64,000 nucleotides of DNA, taken from Euryodendron excelsum. Lineage: Eukaryota > Streptophyta > Magnoliopsida > Ericales > Pentaphylacaceae. This document shows positions 22,064 through 35,100 of this stretch, piece by piece. Every line of letters begins with the position of its first letter. Position 1 is the first letter of the stretch. The notes below the pieces were generated by a model. That model was not told the DNA's origin. It saw nothing but the letters and a program-made list of their open reading frames with translations, and did not search any database. Position numbers and translations under genes: made by a program. The stretch lies in assembly GCA_033060915.1 (NCBI GenBank), contig CM065388.1:31212001-31276000 (forward strand), in the 5' to 3' direction.

Positions 22064-24850
22064 GCTGGCAACAATCTCCAAAGCCTCTCAACAAAGCAAA
22101 TGTATGATTCTTAACAAATCATATCAAATAAAAATCTTTCAAAAGCAAAACCTCTTGCTTCCTTTTAAATTGAAACATTTAAAACAAAAATTTCAAACCT
22201 TTTATCTATCTTATGTTTCCATTCCAAATTCAAAATCCATTTTAAGGCGAAGGCTCTGGCTTTCTTTCAAATTCAAATGCATTTTCAAGTTCAAACCTTT
22301 TCATATATTCTCAAAAAAAACTTTTAGGTATAATTTTAGTTTCACAATTGATTTCAAAGTTGAAAGCTCTAACTTCCTGTCAATTTCAAAAATCATTTCT
22401 CAAAATTTCAAAAAGTTTTCAAAATTTATTTACAAAAGGTTTCAACTTTCAAATTTAAAAAAGATCAAAACTCTTGCTTTCTTTCAAATTCAAAATAAAT
22501 TTTTAAAAGTCAAATAAGTTTCTTTAAAATTTTCGTTAAAAAAAAAAAGTTCAAGTTTCAAGTCAAAACGGATTTCCTAAGCATTTTGCTTTAAAAAAAA
22601 AAAAAAAAGTCAGAAGTTTCAAGTCTAAAAGAATTTCCTAAAACATTTTGCTTTCAAAAAAATCAAAAGTTCAAATTTCAATTCAAAATAACTTCGCTAC
22701 ACATTTTGTCTTCAAAAGTTCAAATTTCAAATCAAAATGAATTTTTTAAATATTTTCTCTTCAAAAGATCAAGTTCCAAATTAATACAAATTTTCTACAC
22801 GTTTTGCCTGACAAAATGAATTTCCTACATATTTTGTCCAAATTTCAAATCAAAATGGTTTCTAAACTTTTTCCTTCAAAAGTATATTTTCGAAATCAAT
22901 GCTTTAGGTTTCTAAACTTTTTCCTTCAAAAGTTTATTATCAAAATCAATTCCTAAGGTTACTTAACCTTTCCTTCCGAAAGTTGTTTCAAAATCAAGAT
23001 CCAAAATTAGTTCTAAAATCAAATTTCAAAAGTTTTATTCAAAATCTATTTCTAAGATCCTCTACGACTTTCATTCTAAAAATTTTTAATTCAAAATCAA
23101 TTTTTTAGGTTTTCTAAGCTTTTTCCTTCAAAAAGTTTTATTCACAATTCAATTCAGAAATTTTTGTAACTCTTCAAAAAGTATCATCCAAAAACCATTT
23201 TCAAGGTTTTCTAAACTTTTTCCCTTGAAAAAGTCTTATTTAAGTTCCAAAGTTTTCTAAACTTCAAAAGTTCTATTCAAAATCTAAGGTTTTCCAAAAA
23301 CTTTTTCCTCAAAAGTTTTATCAATTTCAAGGTTTTTTGAACTGCTATCCGAAATTCAATTCAATAATTTCTAAAAACTTTTCCCTCAAAAATTTTATCA
23401 ATTTTAAGATTTTCTAAACTTTTATTCAAAATTCAATTCAAGATTTTCTAAACTTTTTCTTGTAGAAAGTTCTTATTCGAAATCAATTCTCACAAGTTTC
23501 CTAAAGTTTTGCTTCAAAAAGCTTTATTGAAAATTTACTTCCAAGGCTTTTCAAACTTTTTTCTCAAAAGTTCTATTCAAAATCAACTCTCCAAGGTTTT
23601 CTAAAACTTTTCCTTCAAAAGTTTTAACAAATTCTAGTTTTTCTAAAATCTTTCAAAAAGTTTTATTCAAATTCCAAAGTTTTCTAAACTCCAAAAGTTC
23701 TATTCGACTTCCAATTCAAGGTGCTCTAAACTCTCAGTCAAAATTTATTTCAATGGTTTCTAAATTTTTCCTTCAAAAGTTTTTTGTCAATTTCTATGTT
23801 TCTTTAAATTTTTTTCCTCAAAAGCTTTATCCACAAAACCATTTCCAGATTTTCTAAACTTCTCCTTCAAAAAATTTTAATTCCAAATCCTATATGAGTT
23901 CTTGGGGTCTTCGCAGCCCCAAAGACCCCACACTCAAAGGTTTTATCTTCTCCTTCAAAAAAATTATATTTCAAAAATTTCTAACTCTTTCTTCATTTCA
24001 AAAAATCTTGGCTAAATTTCTCGAGGGTCTTCTCTGCAAAGAAGGCCCCACTCTCAAAGGTTTTATCTCTTTTTCCTTTAAAAATATTTTATTTAAAAAA
24101 TTTCCAACTCTTTTTTTAATTTCAAAAAATTTTAGCTGAGTTTCTCGAGGTATTCTCTACCAAAAAGACCCCATTCTTAAGGATTTTATCTCTTTTTTCT
24201 TTAAAAGATTTTATTTTAAAAATACATTTCTAGGTCTTCTAAATTCTTTATTCAAAAAGTTTGATCTTCAAAAACACCACCCGATTTTTGAAAACTTTTT
24301 CCTTTAAAAAGTTTAATCTCAAAAGCATTTCTCGCGTCTGTCGAGCTTTATCCTTCAAAAACTTTGTTTTTAAAATGTACCAAAGGTGTTCAAAAAGTTT
24401 CATTCTCAAAAACATTTCATTGGTTTCCTAAACTTTTTCCTTCGAAAGGCCCATTTTCATTTGTTTTGGGTTTTCAAGCTTTCACCTCAAAAAGCCTCTT
24501 GTCAAGAAATTTATGGTTTTCCTAAGCTTTCACCTAAAAAAGCCAATTTTTAAAATTCTAGGTTTTCAAACTTTTTCTTCAAAAGTTTCGTTCCAAGTTT
24601 CAAAATTTTTCCAAACCCTTCTAATTCAAATCCAAATCTACCCATTTTAGAAATTAAATTCAATTTCAAAATTAAGTTTTCAAAATTCCTGATTGTAAAA
24701 AAAAAAAAAAAATTCTAGACAATCTAGTTTTCAAACTCAAATTTTAAAATTCTAACTACTCCAATATTCAAAAAGCCTTCCAATTCCAATCCTTCCTAAC
24801 CCTTACTCTATCTTTTTTTGCCATTGGCAAATAAAAACAAGAAAAGAGGG
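22064..24850 (+). mobile_element. Internal region of unit C, reduced to the 3' non-coding part
   Basis: After seven PBS bases the sequence jumps to a region like 7.1-9.2 kb of A: G-poor TTCAAAAGTTT variants, the GGGGTCTT stem-loops (23904, 24026, 24150) and finally a PPT at 24842-24855. Leader, gag and antisense ORF are missing. Lys/Phe-rich open frames such as 22041-22517 follow from the base composition and are not called as genes. Confidence 0.7.
23904..23929 (+). other. GGGGTCTT/AAGACCCC stem-loop
   Basis: There is a perfect 8-bp stem (23904-23911 with 23922-23929) and a 10-base loop. At the homologous site in A the right arm reads AAGGCCCC, which keeps pairing through a G-U. Confidence 0.5.
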
Positions 24851-24855
24851 GCAGT
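24842..24855 (+). promoter_or_regulatory. Polypurine tract of unit C
   Basis: AAAAGAGGGGCAGT lies directly before an LTR start at 24856. The GCAGT part is repeated at 29924-29928. Confidence 0.8.
24851..24855 (+). repeat. GCAGT, left flank of LTR 24856-29923
   Basis: It is identical to 29924-29928 and is also the last five bases of the polypurine tract. Confidence 0.85.
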
Positions 24856-25044
24856 TGTAAGCACCCCATTTTTGACCGCTCAGCAGTCTACACTCCGTCC
24901 AGACTTGTTTTCAAGTCATTGTGGGCATATTCCAATCAAAACCAATTCTTTAGGTCCAAATTCCATCTTTCCATCGCTTCGCGAGCCTGTCAGGCCTAAA
25001 TAGAGGCAAAATGCCCTTAGGGACATTGTCCTTTCCTTTCCAAT

Positions 25045-25400
25045 CCCTCTCTCGAGACAGTTTATTCCTCGAGACGGTTCCAATCCAGGCACGTCTCTTC
25101 GGAGACGATAAGACCCCTTTCCAATCTCACTCTCGAGACAGTTTATTCCTCGAGACGGTTCCAATCCAGGCACGTCTCTTCGGAGACGGTAAGACCCCTT
25201 TCCAATCCCACTCTCGAGACAGTTTATTCCTCGAGACGGTTCCAATCCAGGCACGTCTCTTCGGAGACGGTAAGACCCCTTTCCAATCCCACTCTCGAGA
25301 CAGTTTATTCCTCGAGACGGTTCCAATCCAGGCGCGTCTCTTCGGAGATGGTAAGACCCCTTTCCAATCCCTCTCGCGAGACAGTTTATTCCTCGAGACG
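25045..25400 (+). repeat. 81-bp tandem repeat with CGTCTC-TTCG-GAGACG hairpins
   Basis: The word CTCGAGACAGTTTATTCC recurs at 25051, 25132, 25213 and 25294, with a variant near 25373. Each unit carries CGTCTC-TTCG-GAGACG, a 6-bp stem with a TTCG loop closed by C-G, slightly altered in some units. Since 81 is divisible by 3, several frames stay open on both strands; these are not genes. Confidence 0.9.
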
Positions 25401-28400
25401 GTCCGAGTAGCGAAACTACTCACAAAACCGTTAGAGTAGCGGAAATACTCACAAATAGGTCGATATAGGGAATTGGCAACAAACCCCTGTGTCACGACGA
25501 CCACCGTCAGAGTGGCAGAAACACTCAAAACCCAGGTTAACACCAGTGTCTATCAGCCCACTTCGGTGAAAAATGACTACACTACCCTTAGGACCTTTTT
25601 CGAGACTTTCCGGTCAAGATGACCATTTTGCCCCTAGGCATCCGAACACCCCGGGAACCACACCGGCTCTGGGTATCAAACCGGTAATGTCCCGAGAATA
25701 CTTTTTATAGTATTCTCAACCTTTCCTTATCTTTCCGGATCATTCCGAGTCAGTTCCGGCCAACCCGGTACAAAATGACCGTTTTGCCCCTAGTGGGCCG
25801 ATCTCCTTTTTCGACCACACTAGCTCTGGATATCAAACCGGTAACCTCCTGAGACTACTTCTTATAGTGTTCTCAACCCCCCTTTACCTTTCCGGATCAT
25901 TTCAAGTCAGTTCCGGTTTCCCGGTGCAAAATGACTGTTTTGCCCCTGGTGGGCCGGTTTCCTTTTCCGACCAAGCCGGCTCTGGGAATCAAACCGGCAA
26001 CCTCTGGGAACATTCTGAATAATGTTTCCAGATCCCAAGTCTTCTTTCGGGACAGTACAAGTCCGTCCCGGCAGCTTCCCAGTCCGATTGACTGTTTTGC
26101 CCCTAAAGGCCCGGTCAACCCTTCTGACACATCCTATCCTCATTTCTCAAATCAAATACCTCCAGGACACTATTTTAGGTGTTCCTACTCTTTTCCAACC
26201 TTCCGGGTCATTCCCAGCTCCTTCAGATCATTCCCAGACTTTCCGGAGTCATTCCTAGTGAAGCCAGGCTAAAGATTGCATGGTAGTCACTAGTACAAGC
26301 GCCCAAATCTAGTCAAAGATACGTTGCTTGCCGACCTTAAACCTTTCCTAATTGGCTGGCGCCACTACTAGTGGCGTCAAGCCAAAAAATGGCCTGGCGC
26401 CAGTGTAAACTTTGCCCTAGCAGCACTGCAACAGGTGCCAGGTTTATCCAGCCTCTATAAATACAGAGCCCCTTCCAGCGTTTAAAGGATCTGCAAAATT
26501 AACCTAAAAATCATATATTTCAACATACAGAGCTCGAGTACCTCCAAAACCCTAGTTTCCTTAGGTTTTCCAAACCTTAGCCACCCTACACAAACCCTAG
26601 CCTTCTATACACTCATACACACCCCCATACACTCATACCCTAGCCTTCAACCATTCTTTGAAGACTTGAAGAGCTGCAATCCAAAGCTTGAAGACAACTC
26701 TCGAAGACTGAAGACGAAGATCAAGACCAAAGACCGAAGACTGCACGGCACGCAAAATAAACAAGATACAAGGTAGGCTCCCTATTGAAATTTTCGCACT
26801 TCCCCCCTCTCTCTTCTCTCTCCTAACCCACTTGGGTTTTCTCTATTTTAATCCCCCATCTCTTTCCCCCCCTTTCTTTGCATGCTTGAAACAAGGGGAT
26901 TCCCGGTCCATGTGGAGGATTGGACTATTGGAGAGTCACCGTGTCGGGGGCTTTCTTCTAGTCTAACCAAAGACCACGTGGGTCCGGCCCCCTTGATTAT
27001 GTGGTGAAGCCTTCGCCTTGTCTGTTCACGACCCCAAATTGCATTGTGCATATCATAGTCTTGCATCTCCCAAAAACCGTTTTCAAACTCGTTTTCAAAA
27101 TCGTTTTCAAATTTGCATCAAAAATCTCTTTTTCAAAAACTTGTTTTCAAAACCACAATCCTAGGGTGATTCTAGCCTTTCCATGGCTAGGGTTGCTTTA
27201 GGAAAATGTTACATTAAAAGTGACCTTTTGGTCTATATTTTCAAACTTTATTGTTTTCAAAACCGCTTTCCTAAAGTGGTTCTAGCCTTCCTATGGTTAG
27301 AATTGCTTTAGGAAAGTGAGATGTTTTCATACCTTCTAAAAACTCTCTCTTCATAAATCTCTTCCTAAAAATCTCTTTTTCAATATACTTTCCTAAAATT
27401 CTCCTCTTCAAAATTGTTTTCAAAAACTCCCTTCCAAAATCTATTTTTCAAAACTCTCTTTTTCAACTTCTCTCCAAAATCCACTTTCTAGAAACGTTCT
27501 CCAAAAATCTTTCCAAAAACTCTCTCCAACAATCTTCAACCAAAAACCTTCCTAGAAGAACTCTCTCCAAAAATCTTTCCAAAAACTCTCTTTCCAAAAT
27601 CTTCCTTCTAGAAGTTCCCCTCTAGGATTTTCCTTCTAAAATCTACGTTTCTAAAAACACCCTTTCCAAAACTCCTTCTCTTTAAAATCTTTTTCCAAAA
27701 ACTCCCTCTTCAAATTCACTTTCCAAAAATTCCTCCCTAGGATTCCCCTCTGGAAAACCTTCATTTCCAAAAACGCACTTTCCAAAAACTCTTTTCTTAG
27801 AGCCCAAGTCAAGCCTTAGAGCCCACAATTAGGAAACCCTAATTTTCTTTCCAAAAACATAATTTTCAAACTTTGCCCCAAACCTAGGTTTCCAAAATCT
27901 CTTGTTTTCACATCCAAACTATACAAGTTTCTGAAACCTCTTTTCTACGTCAAAACTATGATTTTCCAAATCTAGGGTTTTTAGAATCTCCCTTCCAAAT
28001 CCTTACCAAATCCTATCTTCCCTTTAGGAAACCGAATCAAATCTCTCCGTTTAGGAAACTAGATCCCGTCCTCCGTTTTTGGAAACAAAATCAAATCTTT
28101 TCTTTTAGAAACCAAATCTAATCCTTTCCTAATCCAACTTTTTCAAAATTCAACTCCTTCCTAAACTTCTCCTTTCCTAAATCTTAAGTTTCCAAAACTT
28201 GAACATAAAAATCTTTCCTAAAAATTCTAAAATTCAACCCTTTCCTAATTCTACCCCTTTCCAAATCTTAACTTTTCAAACCTAAGTTTTCAAACCTTTT
28301 CTAAATTCGAACCTTTTCTAATTACAAGATTTTCTAAAATTCAAACTCTAAAACTTTCTAAATCTTAAACTTTCCAAATCTCAAATCTTTCCAAATTCAA

Positions 28401-29090
28401 AGATTTCCAAGTTCAAAACTTTCTTAAGTTAAGACTTTCACAATCTAAAAACTTTCTAAATTCTAAATTTTCCAGAACTTCAACATCTTTCCAAATCTAA
28501 GACTTTTCTAAACTCAAAACTTTCTTATTTTCAAAACCTTTCCTATTTCAAAACCTTTCTTAAAATGAAAACTTTCCGATTTTCAAAACTTTCCTAATTT
28601 GGGAACTTTCCTAATCTTAAAACCTTTCCTTTTTCGAAAACTTTCTAATTTCAAAACTTTCCTAAACCTAAAACTTTCCTAATTCAAAACTTTCTTAATT
28701 TGAAACTTTCCAAAAATGAAACTTTCCAAAAATAACATTTTCCTAATTCAAAACTTCCCTAATCTAAATCTTTCCTAAATTCCAAGTTTTCAAATCTTTC
28801 CAAATCTTCCAAATCCAACATTCCAATCCGATCTTCCTTAATCTCAAGTCTTTCCTAGGTCTCCTATCTTTCCTAAGTCTAGGTTTCCTAAACCTTCGTC
28901 TTTTCAAAATAAGTTTAAATCTCTCTCTTCCAAGTTCGATCTTTTCAAATCAAAATTCAATCTTTTCAATTCCAAAATTCCAAATTCTAATTTTCAATCC
29001 TCCATTCAAAGTTCAATCTCTCAATCTTCTACTTTCAATTTCCAATTCAATCTCCTTCTTCAAATCAACTCTTCTCTTTTCAATCGAACT

Positions 29091-29165
29091 CTGGTCCGAA
29101 CTACGACTGACCTGATTCCCCCAAAGGGATACGTAGGCAACCTTCATAGGTGCGGTCACAACACT
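29091..29165 (+). other. Conserved G-containing LTR block
   Basis: CTCTGGTCCGAACTACGACT and GGGATACGTAGGCAACC mark a block conserved in all LTRs with this region (1621, 12781, 21321, 35250, 58028, and minus 60945-61020). It stands out from the surrounding G-poor tract. Confidence 0.6.
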
Positions 29166-29923
29166 TTTCAAACTTTCAATTCCACCCTCATGGGTGCGGT
29201 TTCCACATTTTTCAAATCTCAAATTCCGACCTATTTTCAAAATTCCAATTTCAAGATTTCTATTTTCAAATTTCTACTTTCAATTTTCAAACTTTCCAAT
29301 TTCAATTCCATCTCTTCAAATCTATTTTCAAATCAAATCAATATCTTTCCAAATCTATTTTTCAATTCTCTTATTTTGCACTTGCATATCATGCATCATG
29401 TTAATTTTCAAACATTGTTTTCCAAAGTAAATAGGATTGAACATTAGTTAGTTAAAGACTCTCATAGGTGAATCTAGGGTAGGTTGACATGTAGGTACCG
29501 AAAGGGCGGGGTAGGGTGATAGCTTAGTGCGTCTTCTCTACACGTAACCAACCTCCGAACCTAGAATCACTGATTTCAAAGACCAAAAGGAGTTATTTTT
29601 CAAAAAGGGCTAAATGTTTTTCAAAGGTTGCCAAACAACCTGTTTTCCTAAAAACCCTCTCTTGAGGAGATGTTTTTCAAATCGTTTTCCAAAACCCCTT
29701 AGTGCAGTCGTCGGATTATTCTTAGTTTTTAGGTGACCTAACTCACCTTAATCAAGTTAGGTGGCGACTCCGAATCTTTTTCAAAAGCCCTTTATTCAAA
29801 CCAATTTTTCAATTCAAACCTAGTCGCACTCATTCTTCTAGGAGGGTGAGTTCTAACGAGAGAGTACAGCATTTTTCCCGCTTGGGTGAGTATTCCTCAA
29901 GTGCGAAAAATCTGGGCGCGACA

Positions 29924-29928
29924 GCAGT
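29924..29928 (+). repeat. GCAGT, right flank, directly before the next LTR
   Basis: It lies between the LTR end ACA and the next LTR start TATAAGCAC. Confidence 0.85.
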
Positions 29929-32110
29929 TATAAGCACTCGATTTTTGTCCGCTTGACAATCTTCGGCACAACCAGATTCACATTCAAACTGACACAAACA
30001 CATTCAATCTTAGACCGGCTTTCCTGAATCAATTCAGTAAATCAATCGCTTCACGGGTTTACCAGGCCAAATAGAAGCAAAACGACCAAAATACCCTTAG
30101 AGTATTGCTCGGTCCATTTCTAGTTGCCACGTCTTCCTAAAGATAGTAAGTTTGTATCTCAACCTTAATTCCAACTCCAAATTCCAATCCAGACTAATCA
30201 AACTCAATATGGCCGGTCTTTCAAGAAAGTTGATCCTTCATATGCTAAATCCTTCCAGCATGCCACGTTTCCTGAGAAAGCACAAAATTCCTTGGAATGA
30301 TAAGTCCCTTCAAACCAGTCGATTGGGACGAAACCCAAGTCCCCGAGTTAGTAGAGCAGTTCACTTCTGGCGCCTACTAGCTCGCCAACGTAGAATGTCC
30401 ACTATTTGGCACGTTGATCGGAAAAGTACCAAAGGCCCCGAGATGATAAGGCCATTTAGCAACTTCCCGAGATCAATCAGTCTCTGGAATGAACGCATAC
30501 CGTCAAAGTGACGGAAACACTCGCAAACATCACAACCGTCAGAGTGGCAAAAACACTTGCGAGCAGGTCTATATTAAAAATTTTCAACAAAAACCCTATG
30601 TCAATGGATTGAACACGCCTCTTAGCTATAACACATTTACCGAAGGACAAGATACCTTTAGAAACTAACTTGTCACGCACCATCAGAGCGATGGAAAGAC
30701 TCAAAACCCAGGTCAACACTAGTGCCTGCTAGCCCACTCCGGTGAAAAATGACCAAACTGCCATTGGGCCCTTCCAGCATGCTTCTTGAGAAAGTACTTA
30801 AGTCCTCAAAATGGTATTTCCACCCTTCCAAGATTGTCCCAAGGATAATCTAGCACATTCAAGTATCTTCCATTTAGTTTCAAAGCAATTCCAAGACCGT
30901 CCGATGAAAATGACCATTTTGCCCCAGGTATTTGATTGCCTTCGAAAACCGTAAGGGCTCTAGGTATCAAATCGGTAACCTCCCGAGGATACTTCTAATA
31001 GTATTCCCAACCTTCCAGTACCTTTTTGGATCATTCTGAGTCTATTCTGATAAGCCTAGTGTAAAATGACCGTTTTGCCCCTAGTAGGCCGGTCACCTTT
31101 TCCAACCACACCAGCTATGGGTATTAAACAGGTAATTTCCCAGAACATTCTCGATAGTGTTTTCAACCTTTGAGTCTTTCCATGGATCACTCCAAGTCCA
31201 TTCTAGCGTTTTCTCGGTTTAATTAACCGTTTTGCCCCTGGTGGGCTGATCAACCTTTTTAACTATTCCAGTACTGGTTTTCAAGCCGGTTACCTCCAAG
31301 ATACTCTTTTAGGGGTTCTCATCCAACCCTGGCCTTCCAGATCATTCTCAAACTTTTGAAAATTACTTTTAGCGGAGCCAAGCTAAAAATTGCATGGCAG
31401 TCATTAGGACAGGAGCCCAAATCATCTCCCTACATCCTAAGAGTCAAAATATCTGTTTCTTATCGCCTGAAAAGTTTCCCAAAGTGGTTGGCACCACTAG
31501 TAGTGGTGCCAACCAAAAAATAGCCTAGCACTACTACTAGTGGCGCTAAGGTTAAAACCCCACTGCTACCACTACAACAGACGTCAGTTCCTATTTCAAT
31601 TGCCTACAAATACAGACCTCCCCATGCGTAAAAGAGGTCCGCAATCTTAGTCCAAAAATGCTACCTCTCTACAAACAAAGTTTGAATTCCCTCAAAACCC
31701 TAATTCTCTCAAGCCTTCTCAAACCCTAGCCTCTATACACTCAATCACTAGCCTCCTAGCACTCTATACCCTCAAATCCAAGCCTTTAAACATCCATTAA
31801 AGATCAAAGTGCTGCATATTCAAAGCTCTAAAGGTGAAGCAAACAAGGCAACCAAAGCAACCAAGGTAAAAGAAAGGACATGATAGGTTTTCAATTTAGT
31901 TTATGCAATCCCCTCTTTTTATTCTTTCTTCAAACCCAATTAGGTTCTTTTATATTTGATCTGCCTCTTCTACCGCCTCTTTTTGCATGCTTGAAATAAT
32001 CGACCTCCCGGTTCATGCCTAGGAAGGTCTTAGAGAGAATCGTCGTGCCAGGGATTTTCTTTAAGTTCACCATAAGATATTGTCTAGCCCCATTGATTAT
32101 TTGGTGAAGC
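29929..32110 (+). repeat. 5' part of an LTR, interrupted by element D
   Basis: It starts TATAAGCACTCG (TG changed to TA) and is collinear with other LTRs up to the CCCCATTGATTATTTGGTGAAGC word, then breaks at the start of D's 5' LTR. Its TATA position reads TACAAATA (31605-31612). The remainder of this LTR is not in the window. Confidence 0.8.
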
Positions 32111-35100
32111 TGTAAGTACCCCATTTTTGCCAGCTCGGCAATCTCCAACCTGATTGGGCTCACTTTCACACATTACATGCATATTCAGACTCTAACTAGA
32201 CTTCTAAACTCCAATTTAGTCCACCGATTGCTTCCCAGGCCCGTAGAGCCTACTTGAAGCTAAACGACCATTTTGCCCCTAGGCATCCGAGCGCTCCGGG
32301 AACCACACCGGCTCTGGGCATTAAACCGGTAACCTCCCGGGGATACATCATATAGTATCCTCGGCCTTCCGATGCATTTTTGGATCATTCCGAGTCGGTT
32401 CCGACAAACTTGGTACAAAATGACCGTTTTGCCCCTGGTGGGCCAGTCGTCTTTTCTACCCACACCGGCTCTGAGTATCAAACCGGTAACCTCCTGGAAC
32501 ATTCTAGCTAATGTTTCCAAACCTCCAGGTCTTCTTCTAGGACATTCCAAGTCCATTCCGAAAGCTTTCCAGCCCGGTTGACCATTTTGCCCCTAATGGC
32601 CCAATCAACCCTTTCAACACATCTTGACATCATTTTTCAAGTCTACTACCCCTGAAACACTATTCTAAGGGTTCATGTCCCTTTCCGGCCCTCCAGGCCA
32701 TTCCCAGCCCTTCAAATCATTCTTGAACCTTCTAGAGTCACTCCTAGTGAAGCCAGGCTAAAAATTGCATGGTAGTCACTAGTACATGCTCCCAAATCTT
32801 CTGATGATACGTTGCTTGCCGACCTTATAAGTTTTCTAGTGGAGCCAATGTAAAGTTTGGCTTGGCGCCAGTACAGCAAGCATCAATGCAGTCCTCTATC
32901 TATAAATACAGAGCCTCCTTCAGCATGAAAAGGGTCCACAAACTCAGTCCAAAATCTATGTTTTTCGAATTAAAAAGCTCGAAGCCCTTCCAAACCCTAG
33001 CTCTCTTTAGGTTTTCAAACCCCTAGCCCCCATACACTAAACCGTAGCATACATACACTCATATACTAGCCTCCAAAGCCTCCATTGAAGACTTGAAGTG
33101 CTGCAACTTAGGAGCTCTTGAAGATTAAAGTGAAGATCGAAGTAAAGCAGGAAAATAAAAGAAGACACAAGGTAGGTTTCCTATTTACGTTTGCGCAATT
33201 CCCCCCTCTCTCTTCTCTCTCCTAACCCACTTGGGTTTTCTTCTATTTTAATCCTCCATCTTCTTTTCTCCCTTTCTTGCATGCTTGAAACAAGAGACTC
33301 CTCGGTTTATGTGTAGGATTAGGCTATTGAAAGTCACAGTGTTGGGCGCTTTCTCTTAGTCTAACCGAAGACCACGTGGGTCCGGCCCCCTTGATTATCT
33401 TGTGAAGCCTTTAACCTTGTATGTTCACGACTCCAACTTGCATTGTACATATCATGATCATGCATCTCTCCAAAACTTGTTTTCAAACTTGTTTTCAAAA
33501 CTTGCATCAAAACCATTTTCAAAACTTGCATTAAATCTTCTTTTTCCAAACTTATTTTCAAATTTATAATCCTAAGGTGATTCTAGCATTTTCATGGTTA
33601 GGGTTGCATTAGGAAAGTTTTATATTTAAAGTGACTATTGTTGTCCATCTTTTCAAATCCTTATTGTTTTCAAAATCACAATCCTAAAATGGTTCTAGCC
33701 TCTTATGGTTAGAATTGTTTTAGGAAAGTGAGATATTTTTAGGGGCTTGCAAAAGTCCATATTCTAATGTCTTTCAAAATTTCTTTCTCAATGTATTTCC
33801 TAAAACGCTTTTGAAAATTTCCTTCTAAGAACTCTCTTTCCAAAAGTTCCGCTTTCTAAAACTTCTTTTCAAACTTCTTTCTAAAAACTTTCTTCAAAAG
33901 TTTTACTTTCTAAAAACCTCTCTCCCATTTCCTCTCCAAAATTGCTTTCTAACAAATTGTTTTCTAAAAGCCCCCTTAAAAAATTCATTTTTCAAAAGTT
34001 TTCTTTTCAAAAGCTCTCTTTCCAAAAACTCTCTCAAAGTTTTACCCTCCAAAATCCCCTTTCCAAAACTCATTTCAAGTTAATTTCTAAAAACTCCTTT
34101 CTAAGATTTCTTTCTAAAAATCTTTTCTTCCAAAAAATTCACTCCTTACCTTAGAGTCCAAGTCAAGCCCTAGAGCTATAGTTGAGAAACCTTAATTTTC
34201 TTTCCTAAAACATGATTTCCATTCTTGCCTCAAAATCTAAGTCTCCAAAATCTCATTATTACATCAAAATCATAAATTTCCAAAACCAAATTTTTACATC
34301 AAACTATAGCTTTCCAAATCTATGGTTTCCAAAACTTCCCCTTCTAATTCCATGCCAAATCCAATCTCCCATTCCGAAAACTAGATCGAATCCTCCGTTA
34401 TTGGAAATCGAATAAAATCACCTCCTTTTAGAAATAAAATCCAATTTTTTGTTCTACGAAATAGAAATCCCAACCTTTCATAATCCCAATCCTTCCTAAT
34501 CTAATCCTTCCTAATCTTATACCTTCCTAAATCTTAGGTTTTCAAAACTTAACCTTTCAAAAATTTCCTAAATATAAAACTTTCAAATCTTTCCTTAAAC
34601 TTTAAGCTTCTCAATATTTCTAAATCCAAAACTTTTCCTAATTCTAAAACTTTCCAAATTCCAAATTTTCAAATCTTTCTTAAACTCAAATCCTTCCTAA
34701 CTTTAAGTATTTCCAAAACTCAAACTTCAAATCTTTCTTAAATTCCAACCTTTCCAAATTATACTCTATAAATTCCAGATATTTCTTAAATTAAATTTTC
34801 TAAATCTTTCCGAAATCAACTATTTCTTAAAAAGGAAAATTTCCTAAAATGAACCTTTCCTAAAATAAAACTTTCCTAAAATGGAACTTTAATTTTGAAA
34901 CTTTCCTTAATTTGAGATTTCTTAAATCCAATCTTTCTTAAATTTCAACTTTCCAAATGCTCCAAGTTCAATATTAAAGTCAAATCTTTACGAATCTTCC
35001 AAGTCAAATCAAATTTTTCTTAAACCTCAAGTCTTTCCTAAGTCCTATATTCCTAAGTCTTGGTTTCCTAAAACCAAGCTTTTCAAAACCAATCTTTTTA

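Larger units (their letters stand above)
24856..29923 (+). mobile_element. Tat LTR at a PPT/LTR boundary, solo LTR flanked by GCAGT
   Basis: This is a complete 5068-bp LTR, TGTAAGCACCCC to GGGCGCGACA. It is flanked by GCAGT on both sides (24851-24855 and 29924-29928), and a second LTR starts at 29929. It contains an 81-bp tandem array (25045-25400), a TATA box at 26456-26463, a donor-like CAAG|GTAGGC near 26773, the long G-poor tract (about 27.3-29.1 kb) and the conserved block near 29130. Either it is a solo LTR inserted with a 5-bp duplication exactly at the host's LTR start, or it is an LTR-LTR junction that kept five PPT bases. Confidence 0.85.

Noticed and set aside
25011..25543. Overlapping open frames of 136-142 codons on both strands
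   Set aside because: They arise because the 81-bp repeat has no stop in several frames and its length is divisible by three.
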